A stretch of DNA of 64,000 bases. Source: Nocardia rhamnosiphila NBRC 108938. GTDB taxonomy: Bacteria; Actinomycetota; Actinomycetes; Mycobacteriales; Mycobacteriaceae. The DNA lies in the NCBI RefSeq assembly GCF_000720425.1, contig NZ_JOAJ01000003.1:620001-684000 (forward strand). Direction: 5' to 3'. Shown here in pieces: positions 36,882 to 47,300 of the stretch. The stretch's first letter is position 1. Each line of letters opens with the position of its first letter. Both the position numbers and the translations under genes were made by a program. The notes under the pieces are model-generated. The model ran no database searches. It was not told the DNA's origin and saw nothing but the letters and a program-made list of their open reading frames with translations.

Positions 36882-37097
36882 TTACTGCGCGTGGCGCCGC
36901 ACCACTACGGCGCGACTGGTGCACTCCCCTTGGGGCACGTTCTCGATCTCGGCGTCGACCACGTCGCCCTGCTGCAAAGTCAGCACATCCGATTGCGCGA
37001 AGCTGGACATGTGAAACCACGCCAATGAACTATCGGGCCTGGACAGCACCCCGGTCCCGTTGCGGATGTTCCAGCGGTACACGGTGGCCTGTTCCAT
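36882..37097 (-). CDS. Divergent cold-shock-domain-like small protein
   Basis: 71 residues. The segment VYRWNIRNGTGVLSRPDSSLAWFHMSSF followed by GDVVDAEIENVPQG has the strand order of a cold-shock domain, but RNP1 (NGTGVLS) and RNP2 (AWFHMSS) are both degenerate, so nucleic-acid binding may be altered. I chose the ATG at 37097; AAAGG lies about 10 bases upstream. It is the last recognisable gene before the gene-poor left edge of the defence island. Confidence 0.7.
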   Translation of the reverse strand: MEQATVYRWNIRNGTGVLSRPDSSLAWFHMSSFAQSDVLTLQQGDVVDAEIENVPQGECTSRAVVVRRHAQ

Positions 37098-38114
37098 GGG
37101 CCGAACCCTTTCTTCCACTGGCGCCCTCGTCTCGGTACATCCTCACACAGAGATCGGTTAGCCGGCCCGTTCGGATACCACCCGCAGGTCGACAGTTCCG
37201 GGAACAACAGCCACCTACCTGTTGTGAGCATGTCAACTCGATGTCCCGTCCGACCGCCGCTCCAATACCCAGGAAACCGGGTTGCGTGCGCATTCCGGCG
37301 TCGAATTCATCGTGCGTGACAGGTCGGCCTGCAGCGCTCATAGCGCGCACGACACGCTCTACATCCAACCCAAGTACTGTTTGCTGAAACGTTGCCTTCG
37401 GCAGGTGTAGATCGAGGTAGGCGGAACAGAGGCCACATCGGAGATCCCGTAGACGAAGCAGAAACGTCGGGAACGAGATCACGGAGGAGTCTGCGACAAC
37501 ACCTTCGACACCGAAACGATGGCTGAGTGCGGATCCGAAGGGCTGATACTTGAACCAAATCGAATGTTCATTCGAACGTCGTATGAACTTGGACCGGATC
37601 GTAGCCGGCCGCGACAAGCCTTGTGCCTGAGATCATTTCAGCAATGTCCACGAACATTCAGCATTACCCCAGCAACCGAGAACGTACCCGAATTCGGGCG
37701 TTGCCCGTCAATTTCTCAGGGAGATATGGCACTATCGGGACATCAGGGGGTAACGGCAACGCCACTGATGGCGATCACCAAGGCGACGTCCCCTCCCAGC
37801 ACGCCGGGGAGGATTGCCGCGACGTAACAGACAAAACAGGACCGAGGAGTTTGGGCCCGGTGGTGAACCACGAATTCGACCGCACCGACCTGCACGAGAT
37901 GATGCCGACGCCGTCGAGGCAGGACTCCATGTCGCGGGATCGCCTCAGGATCGCTCCGGCCGCGCGCCAACATTGACCACCACCGAACCCCCTCCACCAC
38001 ATCCACTATCGACATCGGCGAAGCTCTGCAACGCCGGTCGAGACGCGATTCGCAAGTTCGCCACCTGCGATCCAGAATTTCGAGCACTATCTGACCCAGG
38101 AAAGAGCATGAGCT
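37098..38114. other. Gene-poor, lower-GC kilobase at the left edge of the defence island
   Basis: No protein can be recognised here. A 195-codon open frame on the minus strand (37030-37617) has some protein-like stretches but overlaps the cold-shock-like gene and has no ribosome site. The stretch contains a perfect palindrome at 37560-37575. It must include the promoter of the island's first operon, but I see no convincing -35/-10 pair. Confidence 0.5.
37560..37575. promoter_or_regulatory. Palindrome TCGAATGTTCATTCGA, LexA-box-like
   Basis: A perfect 16-base palindrome. The actinobacterial SOS box is TCGAAC-N4-GTTCGA; this site differs by one symmetrical change in each half (TCGAAT/ATTCGA). 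It lies about 540 bases before the first defence gene. LexA control is only a possibility. Confidence 0.25.
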
Positions 38115-41100
38115 ATGGCGCCATGGACCCATGACAGCGGCCTTGCCAGCGAAGTTGGCGCACAGTTCCGCAGGGCGATCGAGTCGTACGAGGCGAACAG
38201 CAACCTCATCACCGAGCATGCCAACCACGAGGAGATCATTCGGGTTGGCGGATATGCGAACCGGACGCTTCTAGAACTCGTGCAGAACGCCGCTGATGCT
38301 ATGTCAGGCGATCACACCGTTACCGGCAGGGTAGAGATCATCCTGGATCCAGACAACAGGACACTCTACTGCGCGAACGCGGGCCGCCCCTTCTCGAAAA
38401 ACGGTCTGGTTGCGATCGCGCATGCACACCTGAGTGGCAAACGCGGTGACGAGATTGGACGATTCGGTCTCGGCTTCAAATCGGTTCTCGCGGTCACCGA
38501 AACACCTCAGGTATTCAGCAGGTCGGTGTCCTTCGAGTTCAATTCACCCGAGGCGAAGAACGCGATCGCCGGTGTCGGAGGCCAGGTCAAGCGATACCCT
38601 GTCCTGCGCACACCGACCCTTATCGACGCTCACGCTCATTTCACCGAGGACACCATTCTCGAAGAGCTCTCAGAGTGGGCGGCAACCGTCGTCAAGCTTC
38701 CCGATGCAACGAACCTCAACCGTTTGCGGAACGAGATCGAGTCCTTCTCCTCGGAGTTTCTCTTGTTCGTCAGCTCCGTACGAGAAGTGAGGCTCCGAGT
38801 ACTCGGCGAAGACGGTTTCGAGACGAGTCACGTATCCCGGGAGCTCGGGAACGGCCTCTTCAAGATCGAGCGCCCGGACAGCACCGGAGACGAGTGGCTC
38901 GTCGAGGACCGGATGCATTCGCCGTCTCACAAGGCCCGGAAAGAAGTTGGTGAGGCCGTCTCACGCTCCGCGGTCAAGGTCACCGTGGCCGTGCCGGTGA
39001 ACCACAGTCAGCTCCGCATCGGGCGATTCTGGTCGTACTTCCCGCTCCAGGACCAGACGTCGGCGTCCGCGCTGTTCAATGCGCCCTGGAGCGTGAACGA
39101 CGACCGCACGACTCTGCTGCGCAACGACTACAACAGGGAGATACTCAGGACGCTGGCGGAGATGTTCGTAGACCTCTTGCCTCGCCTCAGTACTCCCACC
39201 GATCCCGCTGCTCACCTGGATTACCTGCCCGCGCGTGGGCGCGAGGAGCGTTCGTTCGGCGACAGCGTTTTGTATGCGGCAATCCCACGCCAGTACGCCA
39301 GGGTTGCGTTGATCCCCGACGCGCACGGAGAGCTCGCGCGAGCCGAAGACCTCCGTCCACTCGATCTCCGGACGGAGGTCACAGTGGACGAGGTCGTCCA
39401 TCGCACATGGATCGAATCGCCCAATACGGGCGACGATGTGCCCCACTGGCGTTGCTACACCTCATCTCAACGAATGACACGCCTCCGCGAGCTGATGGCT
39501 TACGGTTTCGATTCCGGCCTTGCGGACAGCGATGACCATGATATGAAGCGCGTACTGGAGAATATACCGACACGTGGGATCCTTTCATGGTTGAGGGAGT
39601 GGGCGGAAGGCAACGACTTCTCCTCTGCGGCCGATGCTTTGAGGTTCATCCTGAACCAGAAGAACCCGTCCGGGTTCGCGCAGGCAAAGGTGATCCCGAC
39701 CACGGCTGGATTATGTGGATTGCACAGCAAGGACAGTGTCTTCCTTGAACGTGAAGAAGATATCGACATCGAGAATGCCGAATTCGTTGAGCCTCAATTT
39801 CTTGCGCAGCCGGGTGTCAAAGCTTTGCTTCGCAAGGAGGGCTTTCGAAACCTTGATCCCATTGCCATTTTCAATGCTCGTGTATACCACTTGTCGGCCG
39901 AGCCCGACGACCTCGAACTGTCCCGGCTTTGGGATGCTGCGCTCAACCTCACCGTCCAACAGGCGGTAAGCGTGATCAATGACCACTCCCGAACGGTGGT
40001 CAAAGTTCCCACCTGCAACGGCGGCTGGTCGTGGCCACAACGGGTCATCGACATAGACGAGCCTCTGGCTGCGGAGTACGCCTACTTACAGCTCGATCGG
40101 TCACGATGCGTTCCCGACGTCGCGCACGCCATCGGTGTTGTCCGCGAGCCCATCGGGAAATACAGCATCGAAGACGAACCGCTCTACGAACAGTACTGTT
40201 CCTCTGTCTTGAAGACCGTCAACGAGGGCCTCGGCCCTGGCGAGCGCCCGCTCGAACGTATTTCAGTCCAACCGAGTAACGGCAGATCACCGGGGCCGTT
40301 TTCCATGCTGATCATCCTCGACGAAGCTCAAGCATCGTTTCGACTGCGCGTTGCGTGGACATACAAGCTACTCGGCTTCGGCGATGAGGAATGGGACTGC
40401 GAGGACCTCGACTCAGGCAATATATTTCCCGTCCCATCCCCGGTTCGGTGGGCCTACGAAAAAGCTGGCCTGGTGGAATCAATGAAAGGGATCCGATTTC
40501 CCGGCGAAGTGGTCGCACCATCGCTGACGAAATATGGAGAATTTCTTCCCCTGTTCATGGGCCCGCGGCCACTGGTGGATATTCTGAACCTTCCAGACGA
40601 GCTTGAACAGGTACCCCCCGATGTTCTCCGAGAAGGGCTCGATTCGGAATCTGTATCCGGCAAGATAAGTGACTCCGTCCTTACCGAGTTCGTCGTTTCA
40701 GCCAGCCGCATAGCCTACCCCGGAAAAAAGCCTCCGCGCATCCCCGCTCGAGTGGGACGTGCAATCGAATTACGATCGACAAAGTCGGTTTTCGTAGCCG
40801 TAACAGATGAGGAGCGCGAGTTCCTCATATCTCGGCAACGACCGTATTTGGTAGCCGCAGAGGAAACAGCCGCAGACGTTGTAGAAACTGTGGGGTGCCG
40901 GAAGTTCGAAGATGCCTTCACGTTCTCCGTTGTTCCGGAAGGACAGCAGGCAGACGAGTCGATACTCGACGTACTCACTGGACTTCGGAATACCGCCGCA
41001 GCCGACAGATTGATGCCGGCAACAGTCACTCGTGCTGCAAACATCACGAAGTACACCACCACGGAGCATGGGGTCGAGGACGAATCACTCGAGTGGCATC

Positions 41101-42824
41101 TGGCGGATGGAGTGCGACTCTTCGTTCAGAGCGCCACTGGCGAGGAGCGCCTGCTCAAGATCGTGAATGACGCTTTCGAGCTGAATTTAAACAATGCCGA
41201 ACTCGCCAAAGTCCGCCAGGTCGGCCTGGACCATCGCCTCGAACAAATCCGCCAAGCTGCCCAGGCTGCGACCACCGATGCGGAGCGACTCGAGATCTAC
41301 TTCGGCGAAGACGACCTACGTGAGGAGCTTCCCAAAGGGCTGTGGCAAGCGCTCGAAGCCCAGAACCTGGTGGATTCCTCAACTTCCGTCGGGGAGCTGC
41401 ACCTGACGGTCCGCGGCTCGGATGCCATCAAATTTCTTGCGGAACTTTTCAGGCGGGAAGGTTTTCCAGACGTACCGCAGACATGGGCCGGCGGGGCAGC
41501 CACGATTTCCTGGCTCCGAAAAATGGGCTTCAGCGCCAAATACGCCGGCCGTAGAGCTCAACGTCAAGACGCCGAGTTCGTTATTCCCGGCGTTACCGAA
41601 CTCAGTCCATTACATGATTTCCAGAAGGAAATCAGCCTGAAACTGCGCGAAATCCTTACAAAGCCTGACGATAAGGGGCGCGCACGCAAGGCCATGGTCG
41701 AACTCCCGACTGGCGCGGGAAAGACCCGGGTCGCCTCGGAAACGATCCTCCGCCTGTTCATCGAGGGTAAAACGAGCGGCAACGTCCTCTGGATAGCTCA
41801 GTCCCAAGAATTATGTGAACAAGCTGTTCAGACTTTCAGTATGGTGTGGCGCGGCATCCGCGCCGAACATCCGCTGACCATCGGTCGTCTCTGGGAAGGG
41901 AACGACGTTCACCGCCCCGAAACAGAATTCGGTGTGATCGTAGCTACGGATGCACAGCTCGACGAGATAATCAGGCTTGATGACAGCGAGTACTCCTGGC
42001 TGAAAGAGCCGGCCGCGGTGGTAGTAGACGAAGCACATCGCGCCGGCGATTCGGAACGCTACACCAGAATTCTGGCTTGGCTGGGTGTCGCGGGCCGAGG
42101 ATGGGAGCGACCACTTGTCGGGTTGTCGGCGACGCCCTTCAAGGGCAGGTCAGAATCGGGAACACGAAGTCTCGCCGGTAGATTTGGTGACACCAAGATC
42201 AGCGCATTCGATGAGAACCCCTACAAGATCCTGGCCGAACGCGGATTCCTTGCCCACGTAAAACATGAGGTGCTCCCGGGCGCTGAAGTGACGCTCTCGA
42301 AGGTGGAGCGTGACCAATTGACGCGCATGGGGCGCGTCAATCAAGTCGTCCTGGACAGGATCGCCAAGGACCGGGCGCGTATGTCGGTTTTGCTCAGCCA
42401 TATCCTGGACCAGGATCAGGAGTGGCCGATACTGGTGTTCACTCCGAATGTCCTCTCGGCCCAAGTCCTTGCGGCGATGATTCGTTACCAGGGTCGCAGC
42501 GCAGCGTCCGTCAGTGGTCAGACGGGGCGACAGGAACGCCGAGAGATCATCCAGCAGTTTCAGGACGGTGAGATCCGTGTGCTCACCAACTGCGATGTGT
42601 TGATCCAAGGGTTCGATGCGCCTGGTGTCCGCGCGCTCTACATCGCACGTCCGACATTCAGCCCCAGCGCATACATCCAGATGGCAGGCCGCGGACTTCG
42701 CGGTCCTCTGAACGGCGGCAAGGACAAGTGCCTCATCGTCGACATGGAAGACAACTTCGGAGATATCAACGATCTGCTCGGCTTCCGCGAGTATGAAGAC
42801 CTGTGGAACAAGGGGAAAGCATGA
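38115..42824 (+). CDS. Sacsin-like GHKL ATPase fused to SF2 helicase (defence protein)
   Basis: 1569 residues. The N-terminal roughly 350 residues are a sacsin/Hsp90-type GHKL ATPase: N-box LLELVQNAADA (Glu54, Asn58), ANAGRPFSKNGL, and lid glycines in IGRFGLGFKSVL. The middle 800 residues match no family I recognise. The last 400 are an SF2 helicase: Walker A PTGAGKT (Lys1203), DEAH at 1305-1308, LSATPFKG, and motif VI QMAGRGLRGP. The ATG follows CAGGAAAGAGCATGAGCT. It is first in an operon with a NERD helicase, drmA and drmB. It may couple sensing to DNA translocation; function is inferred. Confidence 0.88.
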   Translation: MAPWTHDSGLASEVGAQFRRAIESYEANSNLITEHANHEEIIRVGGYANRTLLELVQNAADAMSGDHTVTGRVEIILDPDNRTLYCANAGRPFSKNGLVAIAHAHLSGKRGDEIGRFGLGFKSVLAVTETPQVFSRSVSFEFNSPEAKNAIAGVGGQVKRYPVLRTPTLIDAHAHFTEDTILEELSEWAATVVKLPDATNLNRLRNEIESFSSEFLLFVSSVREVRLRVLGEDGFETSHVSRELGNGLFKIERPDSTGDEWLVEDRMHSPSHKARKEVGEAVSRSAVKVTVAVPVNHSQLRIGRFWSYFPLQDQTSASALFNAPWSVNDDRTTLLRNDYNREILRTLAEMFVDLLPRLSTPTDPAAHLDYLPARGREERSFGDSVLYAAIPRQYARVALIPDAHGELARAEDLRPLDLRTEVTVDEVVHRTWIESPNTGDDVPHWRCYTSSQRMTRLRELMAYGFDSGLADSDDHDMKRVLENIPTRGILSWLREWAEGNDFSSAADALRFILNQKNPSGFAQAKVIPTTAGLCGLHSKDSVFLEREEDIDIENAEFVEPQFLAQPGVKALLRKEGFRNLDPIAIFNARVYHLSAEPDDLELSRLWDAALNLTVQQAVSVINDHSRTVVKVPTCNGGWSWPQRVIDIDEPLAAEYAYLQLDRSRCVPDVAHAIGVVREPIGKYSIEDEPLYEQYCSSVLKTVNEGLGPGERPLERISVQPSNGRSPGPFSMLIILDEAQASFRLRVAWTYKLLGFGDEEWDCEDLDSGNIFPVPSPVRWAYEKAGLVESMKGIRFPGEVVAPSLTKYGEFLPLFMGPRPLVDILNLPDELEQVPPDVLREGLDSESVSGKISDSVLTEFVVSASRIAYPGKKPPRIPARVGRAIELRSTKSVFVAVTDEEREFLISRQRPYLVAAEETAADVVETVGCRKFEDAFTFSVVPEGQQADESILDVLTGLRNTAAADRLMPATVTRAANITKYTTTEHGVEDESLEWHLADGVRLFVQSATGEERLLKIVNDAFELNLNNAELAKVRQVGLDHRLEQIRQAAQAATTDAERLEIYFGEDDLREELPKGLWQALEAQNLVDSSTSVGELHLTVRGSDAIKFLAELFRREGFPDVPQTWAGGAATISWLRKMGFSAKYAGRRAQRQDAEFVIPGVTELSPLHDFQKEISLKLREILTKPDDKGRARKAMVELPTGAGKTRVASETILRLFIEGKTSGNVLWIAQSQELCEQAVQTFSMVWRGIRAEHPLTIGRLWEGNDVHRPETEFGVIVATDAQLDEIIRLDDSEYSWLKEPAAVVVDEAHRAGDSERYTRILAWLGVAGRGWERPLVGLSATPFKGRSESGTRSLAGRFGDTKISAFDENPYKILAERGFLAHVKHEVLPGAEVTLSKVERDQLTRMGRVNQVVLDRIAKDRARMSVLLSHILDQDQEWPILVFTPNVLSAQVLAAMIRYQGRSAASVSGQTGRQERREIIQQFQDGEIRVLTNCDVLIQGFDAPGVRALYIARPTFSPSAYIQMAGRGLRGPLNGGKDKCLIVDMEDNFGDINDLLGFREYEDLWNKGKA

Positions 42825-44341
42825 TTTTGATTCCGGACCTGCCGGAGATTCTCCGAATCGCCGACAGCGAGGCGGAACGCCGAGTCGCCTCGCTCCTGCA
42901 TCGGATCGCCGGCCCGCCGGATGCCGTGGCGTTTTACTCGGTGAAGTTGCGGTCACACGCGTATAAGCAGCAGGCGGAAGCGGACTTCGTAATTCTGTGG
43001 GATAACGTGATCATCGTCGTAGAGGTCAAGGGCGGCGGTGTGAAGAAGTACGACGGGGTCTGGTACTCCGTCGATCGCCGAGGGGACTGGAATAAACTGA
43101 CCTCATCCCCCATGGAGCAAGCACGCTCGGCAATGTTCGCCCTGCAGGACATTCTCCGAGGCGAAGGGGTCGGGTGGTTCGCCCAAGAGGCGGTCGTCAT
43201 CACCCCTGACATCGATGCTCCGCCCCATTCGATCGAGTGGAAGGCGACTCACTGGCTGGCGAAGGACAATGTGGGCGTCGACGCCTTGACCGCTGCATTC
43301 GCTGCGATCGCCGAGACGCGACGAGAGGCGCCGTACGGCGAGAAGAAGGCCCGCAGTCAGGATCTGCGGAATCGGCTTTTCGGCGAGTTCACCCGTATGC
43401 CGGTGATCGATGCTCAACGAGGCGCCGTGCTGGAAGAGCAGAACAGAGCCACCGAGGAACAGGCGCGCGTGCTCGCATCGCTGGCCCGGAATCGAAGAAT
43501 GCTGGTGCTGGGAGGCGCCGGAACCGGAAAATCGCTGGTGCTTGCCGAGGCGGCCAAACAGGAAGCCGACGCCGGCCGGTCTGTTCTGATCACATTCCAT
43601 TCCCCCGCGCTCACCAAGCTTTTCACTCCGCTCATTGCGGACAGAGATATCGATCTCGTACCTTTCGACGAGTTGACGGACAGCAAGACTTACGACGTTG
43701 TTCTGATCGATGAAGCACAAGACCTCATGAACGCGGAGGCAATGGACCGGTTGGACACGGTCATTACGGGCGGCCGTTCCGATGGCCGGTGGCGTATGTT
43801 TCTCGATCCGAACAACCAGGCCCACGTCGATGGCCGCTTCGACCAGGACGTGTACGACTTGGTCGAAACCGAGGCACCGTCATTCGACCTGCAACGGAAC
43901 GTCCGCAACACGAGAGCGATCGTGCATGTGGTCCAGGAGTATCTCGGCGCAGATGTGGGCGATCCAGGAATCGTCCACGGCGACAGAGTTCAATGGCGAT
44001 GGTCCGAGGGCGCCGCTGACGTCGATCAGGCGGCAGAGGTTGCTCGGCGCCTGATCGGTGACGGGTGCTCGCGATCGGGAATCTGGATCATCAGCGCCTC
44101 CTCAACAGCGGAGCCCTCGTCGACGCACGACCGGATCACTGTAACCAGTCCTCGGTACGCCAAGGGGCTCGAAGCAGAACACGTGATCGTGTGTGACCTA
44201 CCGGAGAATTACGATGACACGGGGATCGCCGCCTTCTATGTCGCGGTGACGCGTGCGCGCGTCTCCCTTCATATCGTCGCGTCGGTCAAGGACAAGCGGC
44301 GCCTTCAGGAACTTCTTCGACAGCAAGGGGCAGCGCAGTGA
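42821..44341 (+). CDS. NERD nuclease domain fused to SF1 helicase
   Basis: 506 residues from the ATG at 42821, overlapping the previous gene by ATGA. Residues about 20-130 form a NERD domain of the PD-(D/E)XK fold: EADFVILWDNVIIVVEVKGG holds the Asp and the EVK catalytic strand. The rest is a UvrD/DUF2075-like helicase: Walker A GGAGTGKS, Walker B LIDEAQD, motif IV-like LQRNVRNTRAIV, and C-terminal FYVAVTRAR. It is likely the nuclease arm of the operon. It overlaps drmA by four bases. Confidence 0.88.
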   Translation: MILIPDLPEILRIADSEAERRVASLLHRIAGPPDAVAFYSVKLRSHAYKQQAEADFVILWDNVIIVVEVKGGGVKKYDGVWYSVDRRGDWNKLTSSPMEQARSAMFALQDILRGEGVGWFAQEAVVITPDIDAPPHSIEWKATHWLAKDNVGVDALTAAFAAIAETRREAPYGEKKARSQDLRNRLFGEFTRMPVIDAQRGAVLEEQNRATEEQARVLASLARNRRMLVLGGAGTGKSLVLAEAAKQEADAGRSVLITFHSPALTKLFTPLIADRDIDLVPFDELTDSKTYDVVLIDEAQDLMNAEAMDRLDTVITGGRSDGRWRMFLDPNNQAHVDGRFDQDVYDLVETEAPSFDLQRNVRNTRAIVHVVQEYLGADVGDPGIVHGDRVQWRWSEGAADVDQAAEVARRLIGDGCSRSGIWIISASSTAEPSSTHDRITVTSPRYAKGLEAEHVIVCDLPENYDDTGIAAFYVAVTRARVSLHIVASVKDKRRLQELLRQQGAAQ

Positions 44342-47300
44342 CCCTCACCAGCGGACAGAAACTCGCTCTCGACCACCTTCGCGCTGCCTATGTCGGGCCC
44401 GAGCACGGCGAAGACGAAGTACTGCAGAACAGACCGAATCTGCAGTACTCGATCGGGATGTTGTTTCCCATCGATTCGAAACCGCCGCCTTCGGAAGTCG
44501 CAGACGAAGCCGCCGCTCTCTCGTCAGCGGTCCCGACCGGCGATGTCGAGGAAGACGGCGCCGGGGTCCCACTGCCCGAGGACTGGCGGCCCTCTTCCAT
44601 CGCCATCTCCTTCGTGACCGATTCGGATGCCGCCGTTTGCGACTTCTCGGGAGGAACGTACGAGTCGATCTCCGACGATGGGCCGCCTCGATGGCGCCGC
44701 CGCCCGTTCGAATATCTGAACGTGGTAGTAAGCGCCGACCGACCGCCACAACGGTTTACGGCAGGACAGGTGCCCATCGAGATCGGATCGCGCTGGCGGC
44801 GTTATGGTGACGCCCATCTGGTCACGGTCCATGTGCGACTGACCGAAACCTCAACTGGCAACGACAAACTGGACATCGACCGCATGCTATTCCAGGTCGG
44901 CCTCGCGGTCCGCACCCCCGACGGCGCTCAGTTCATCGAATACGACACAAACCGCACCCTTGATCTGGATGGGGAGTCTGCCGAACTTCGCCTGCGCTAT
45001 CGGAACCGCACGGTCTACGCCGTAGGCCACGGCATGGCCGCCGACTGGGAAGCGGAGTCCGGCCACTGCACCAGGATATTCCTCACGCCACTCCCGTCTT
45101 TCATAGTTCCGAGCGTAGAGACCACCGGGTTCGATGCAAACACGGAGGAAGCTCGTGCTCTGCGTCTCGACGTGCTGTCGCGTATCGACAGCGAGCCCGA
45201 TGCGGTGCTGCCGCTGCTCGACGCGTTCGTTGCCGCATTCTCGACCTGGGTGTCGGTTCAGGAGTCTCGCGTCGAGACATTCGGCGACCAGGCCGAGGTC
45301 GCACGCGACACAATCAGACGCTCGCGGGTGGCGGCTGACCGGATGGCTGCAGGCATCGAACTGCTGCGGAACTCGGATCAGGCAGCTCTCCGCGAAGCGT
45401 TCGCGCTCGGCATGGCGGCTATGAGACTTCAGATGCAGCAGGCTGCCGTAAACCGGAGCAAACCTCCAGGTGAGCCGGCCTGGCGTCCCTTCCAGCTCGG
45501 ATTCTTGCTTGTGTCCCTGGCATCGACCATCGAAGAGGACCACCCTGATCGCGGTCTGGTCGATCTGATCTGGTTTCCGACGGGCGGTGGAAAGACAGAG
45601 GCCTACCTCGGTCTCGCGGCAATCGAGATATTTCGGCGCCGTCTTCTTCATGGCATGAAAGGTGCCGGTACAGCGATTATTACGCGCTATACCCTGCGAC
45701 TCTTGACCGCCCAGCAATTCCAGCGCGCCGCTGCCCTCATCTGCGCGATGGAGATCCTCCGCGGTTCCGACCCCAGGGTGAAGGGTATGGCCCGGTTCTC
45801 CATCGGTCTGTGGGTCGGCAACGAAGCGACTCCCGCAACGCGCTCCGATGCCAAAGCGGCCCTCGAACGGTTGCTCAAGGCAACTCGCCCCGAGGAAGCG
45901 AATAAATTTCAGGTTGAGAGCTGCCCTTGGTGTCTGACACCGCTCGTACCGAGACAGAGGTCAGATGACCCGGGCCGGTACGGCATGAAGTTGGTCGGTC
46001 GGGATATCGTCATCCACTGCACGGACAGGAACTGCCATTTCGCCACGGAATTGCCGTTGGCGGTCGTGGACGACCTCCTGTACGAAGAGCCTCCGACTAT
46101 CCTCCTCGCAACGGTCGACAAGTTCGCGCGACTGCAGTTCAAGCCCGAAGCCGGAAAATTGCTCGGACTCGATACGAGCTACCGCCAGCCATCCATGATC
46201 ATTCAGGATGAGCTGCACCTCTTGTCCGGGCCACTCGGGACCACGGTCGCCGTGTTCGACGCGGTGATTCAGCTTCTGTTGAGCAAGAACGGCACCAGGC
46301 CGAAGATCGTTGCATCCACCGCAACAATTCGGGCCTCGCAAGAGCAGATCAAAGGGCTCTACGGTCGTGACGTCGCGCTGTACCCCCCGGCGGGTCTCGA
46401 CGACGATACGACGTTCTTCTCGCGGCCGGTGGAGAGTGGAGCAGGCCGTCTCTACATCGGTTTGATGCCTCAGTCGCTGCCGCAGGTGACCGCATTGGTG
46501 GCCGCTGCGGCACCTTTGGCCGAACTGCCTGCGGTCGTGGATGCGCAGCCGGAGCCGCTCACCTCACGTGACGCGTACTGGACGCTGGTCATGTACCATA
46601 ACTCTCTTCGAGAGCTCGGACGAACCGGCACCCTCGTCGTCGATGACGTGAACGGCCGTTTGGAGACTCGCGCAGAACGGATTGGGCTTCCGCTGCGACG
46701 GATACGAAAAGACAAGGTACTGGAACTGACCAGTCGTCGACGGCCCGAGGAATTGCCCAATGATCTCCGGGAACTGCGTACGAGTGTGGATGATTCGATA
46801 GAAGCGATCGATGTGGTCCTTTCCTCGAATATGCTCTCCGTGGGCATAGACATTTCTCGCCTGGCACTCATGCTCATGGTCGGACAGCCGAAGACCACAG
46901 CGGAGTACATCCAGGCGACCAGCCGTGTGGGGCGCGGCGAGAACAGCGGTATCGTGGTGACCCTGTTCCGATCGAATCGCGCGCGCGACCGTTCGCACTT
47001 CGAGACGTTCCGCGGCTACCACGACGCACTATATCGTAGCGTGGAACCCACAAGTGTCACTCCGTGGTCCCTGTCCTCACGGCAGCGCTCGCTGGCAGGA
47101 GCCTTGGTAGCACTGATAAGGCACTCGTTCCCGTCGCTCGCCGCCGATACTTCTGCCGGCACGCTCGACCTCGAGAACGCCGGGCTGGCCGAGGCCATCG
47201 ACAAGCACGTCACCCGGCTCCTCGAACTCGTATCTCGATCCGATGCCATCGAAAAGGACGAGACCCAAGATGAGCTGAGAAGCCTCCTGCGGGAATGGGA

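Noticed and set aside
37030..37617. 195-codon minus-strand frame near the defence island
   Set aside because: It overlaps the cold-shock-like gene, lacks a ribosome site and shows no family, although parts look protein-like; kept only as a remark on the gene-poor stretch.
37743..38228. 161-codon minus-strand frame overlapping the start of the GHKL-helicase gene
   Set aside because: It runs into the well-supported N-terminal ATPase coding sequence on the other strand.
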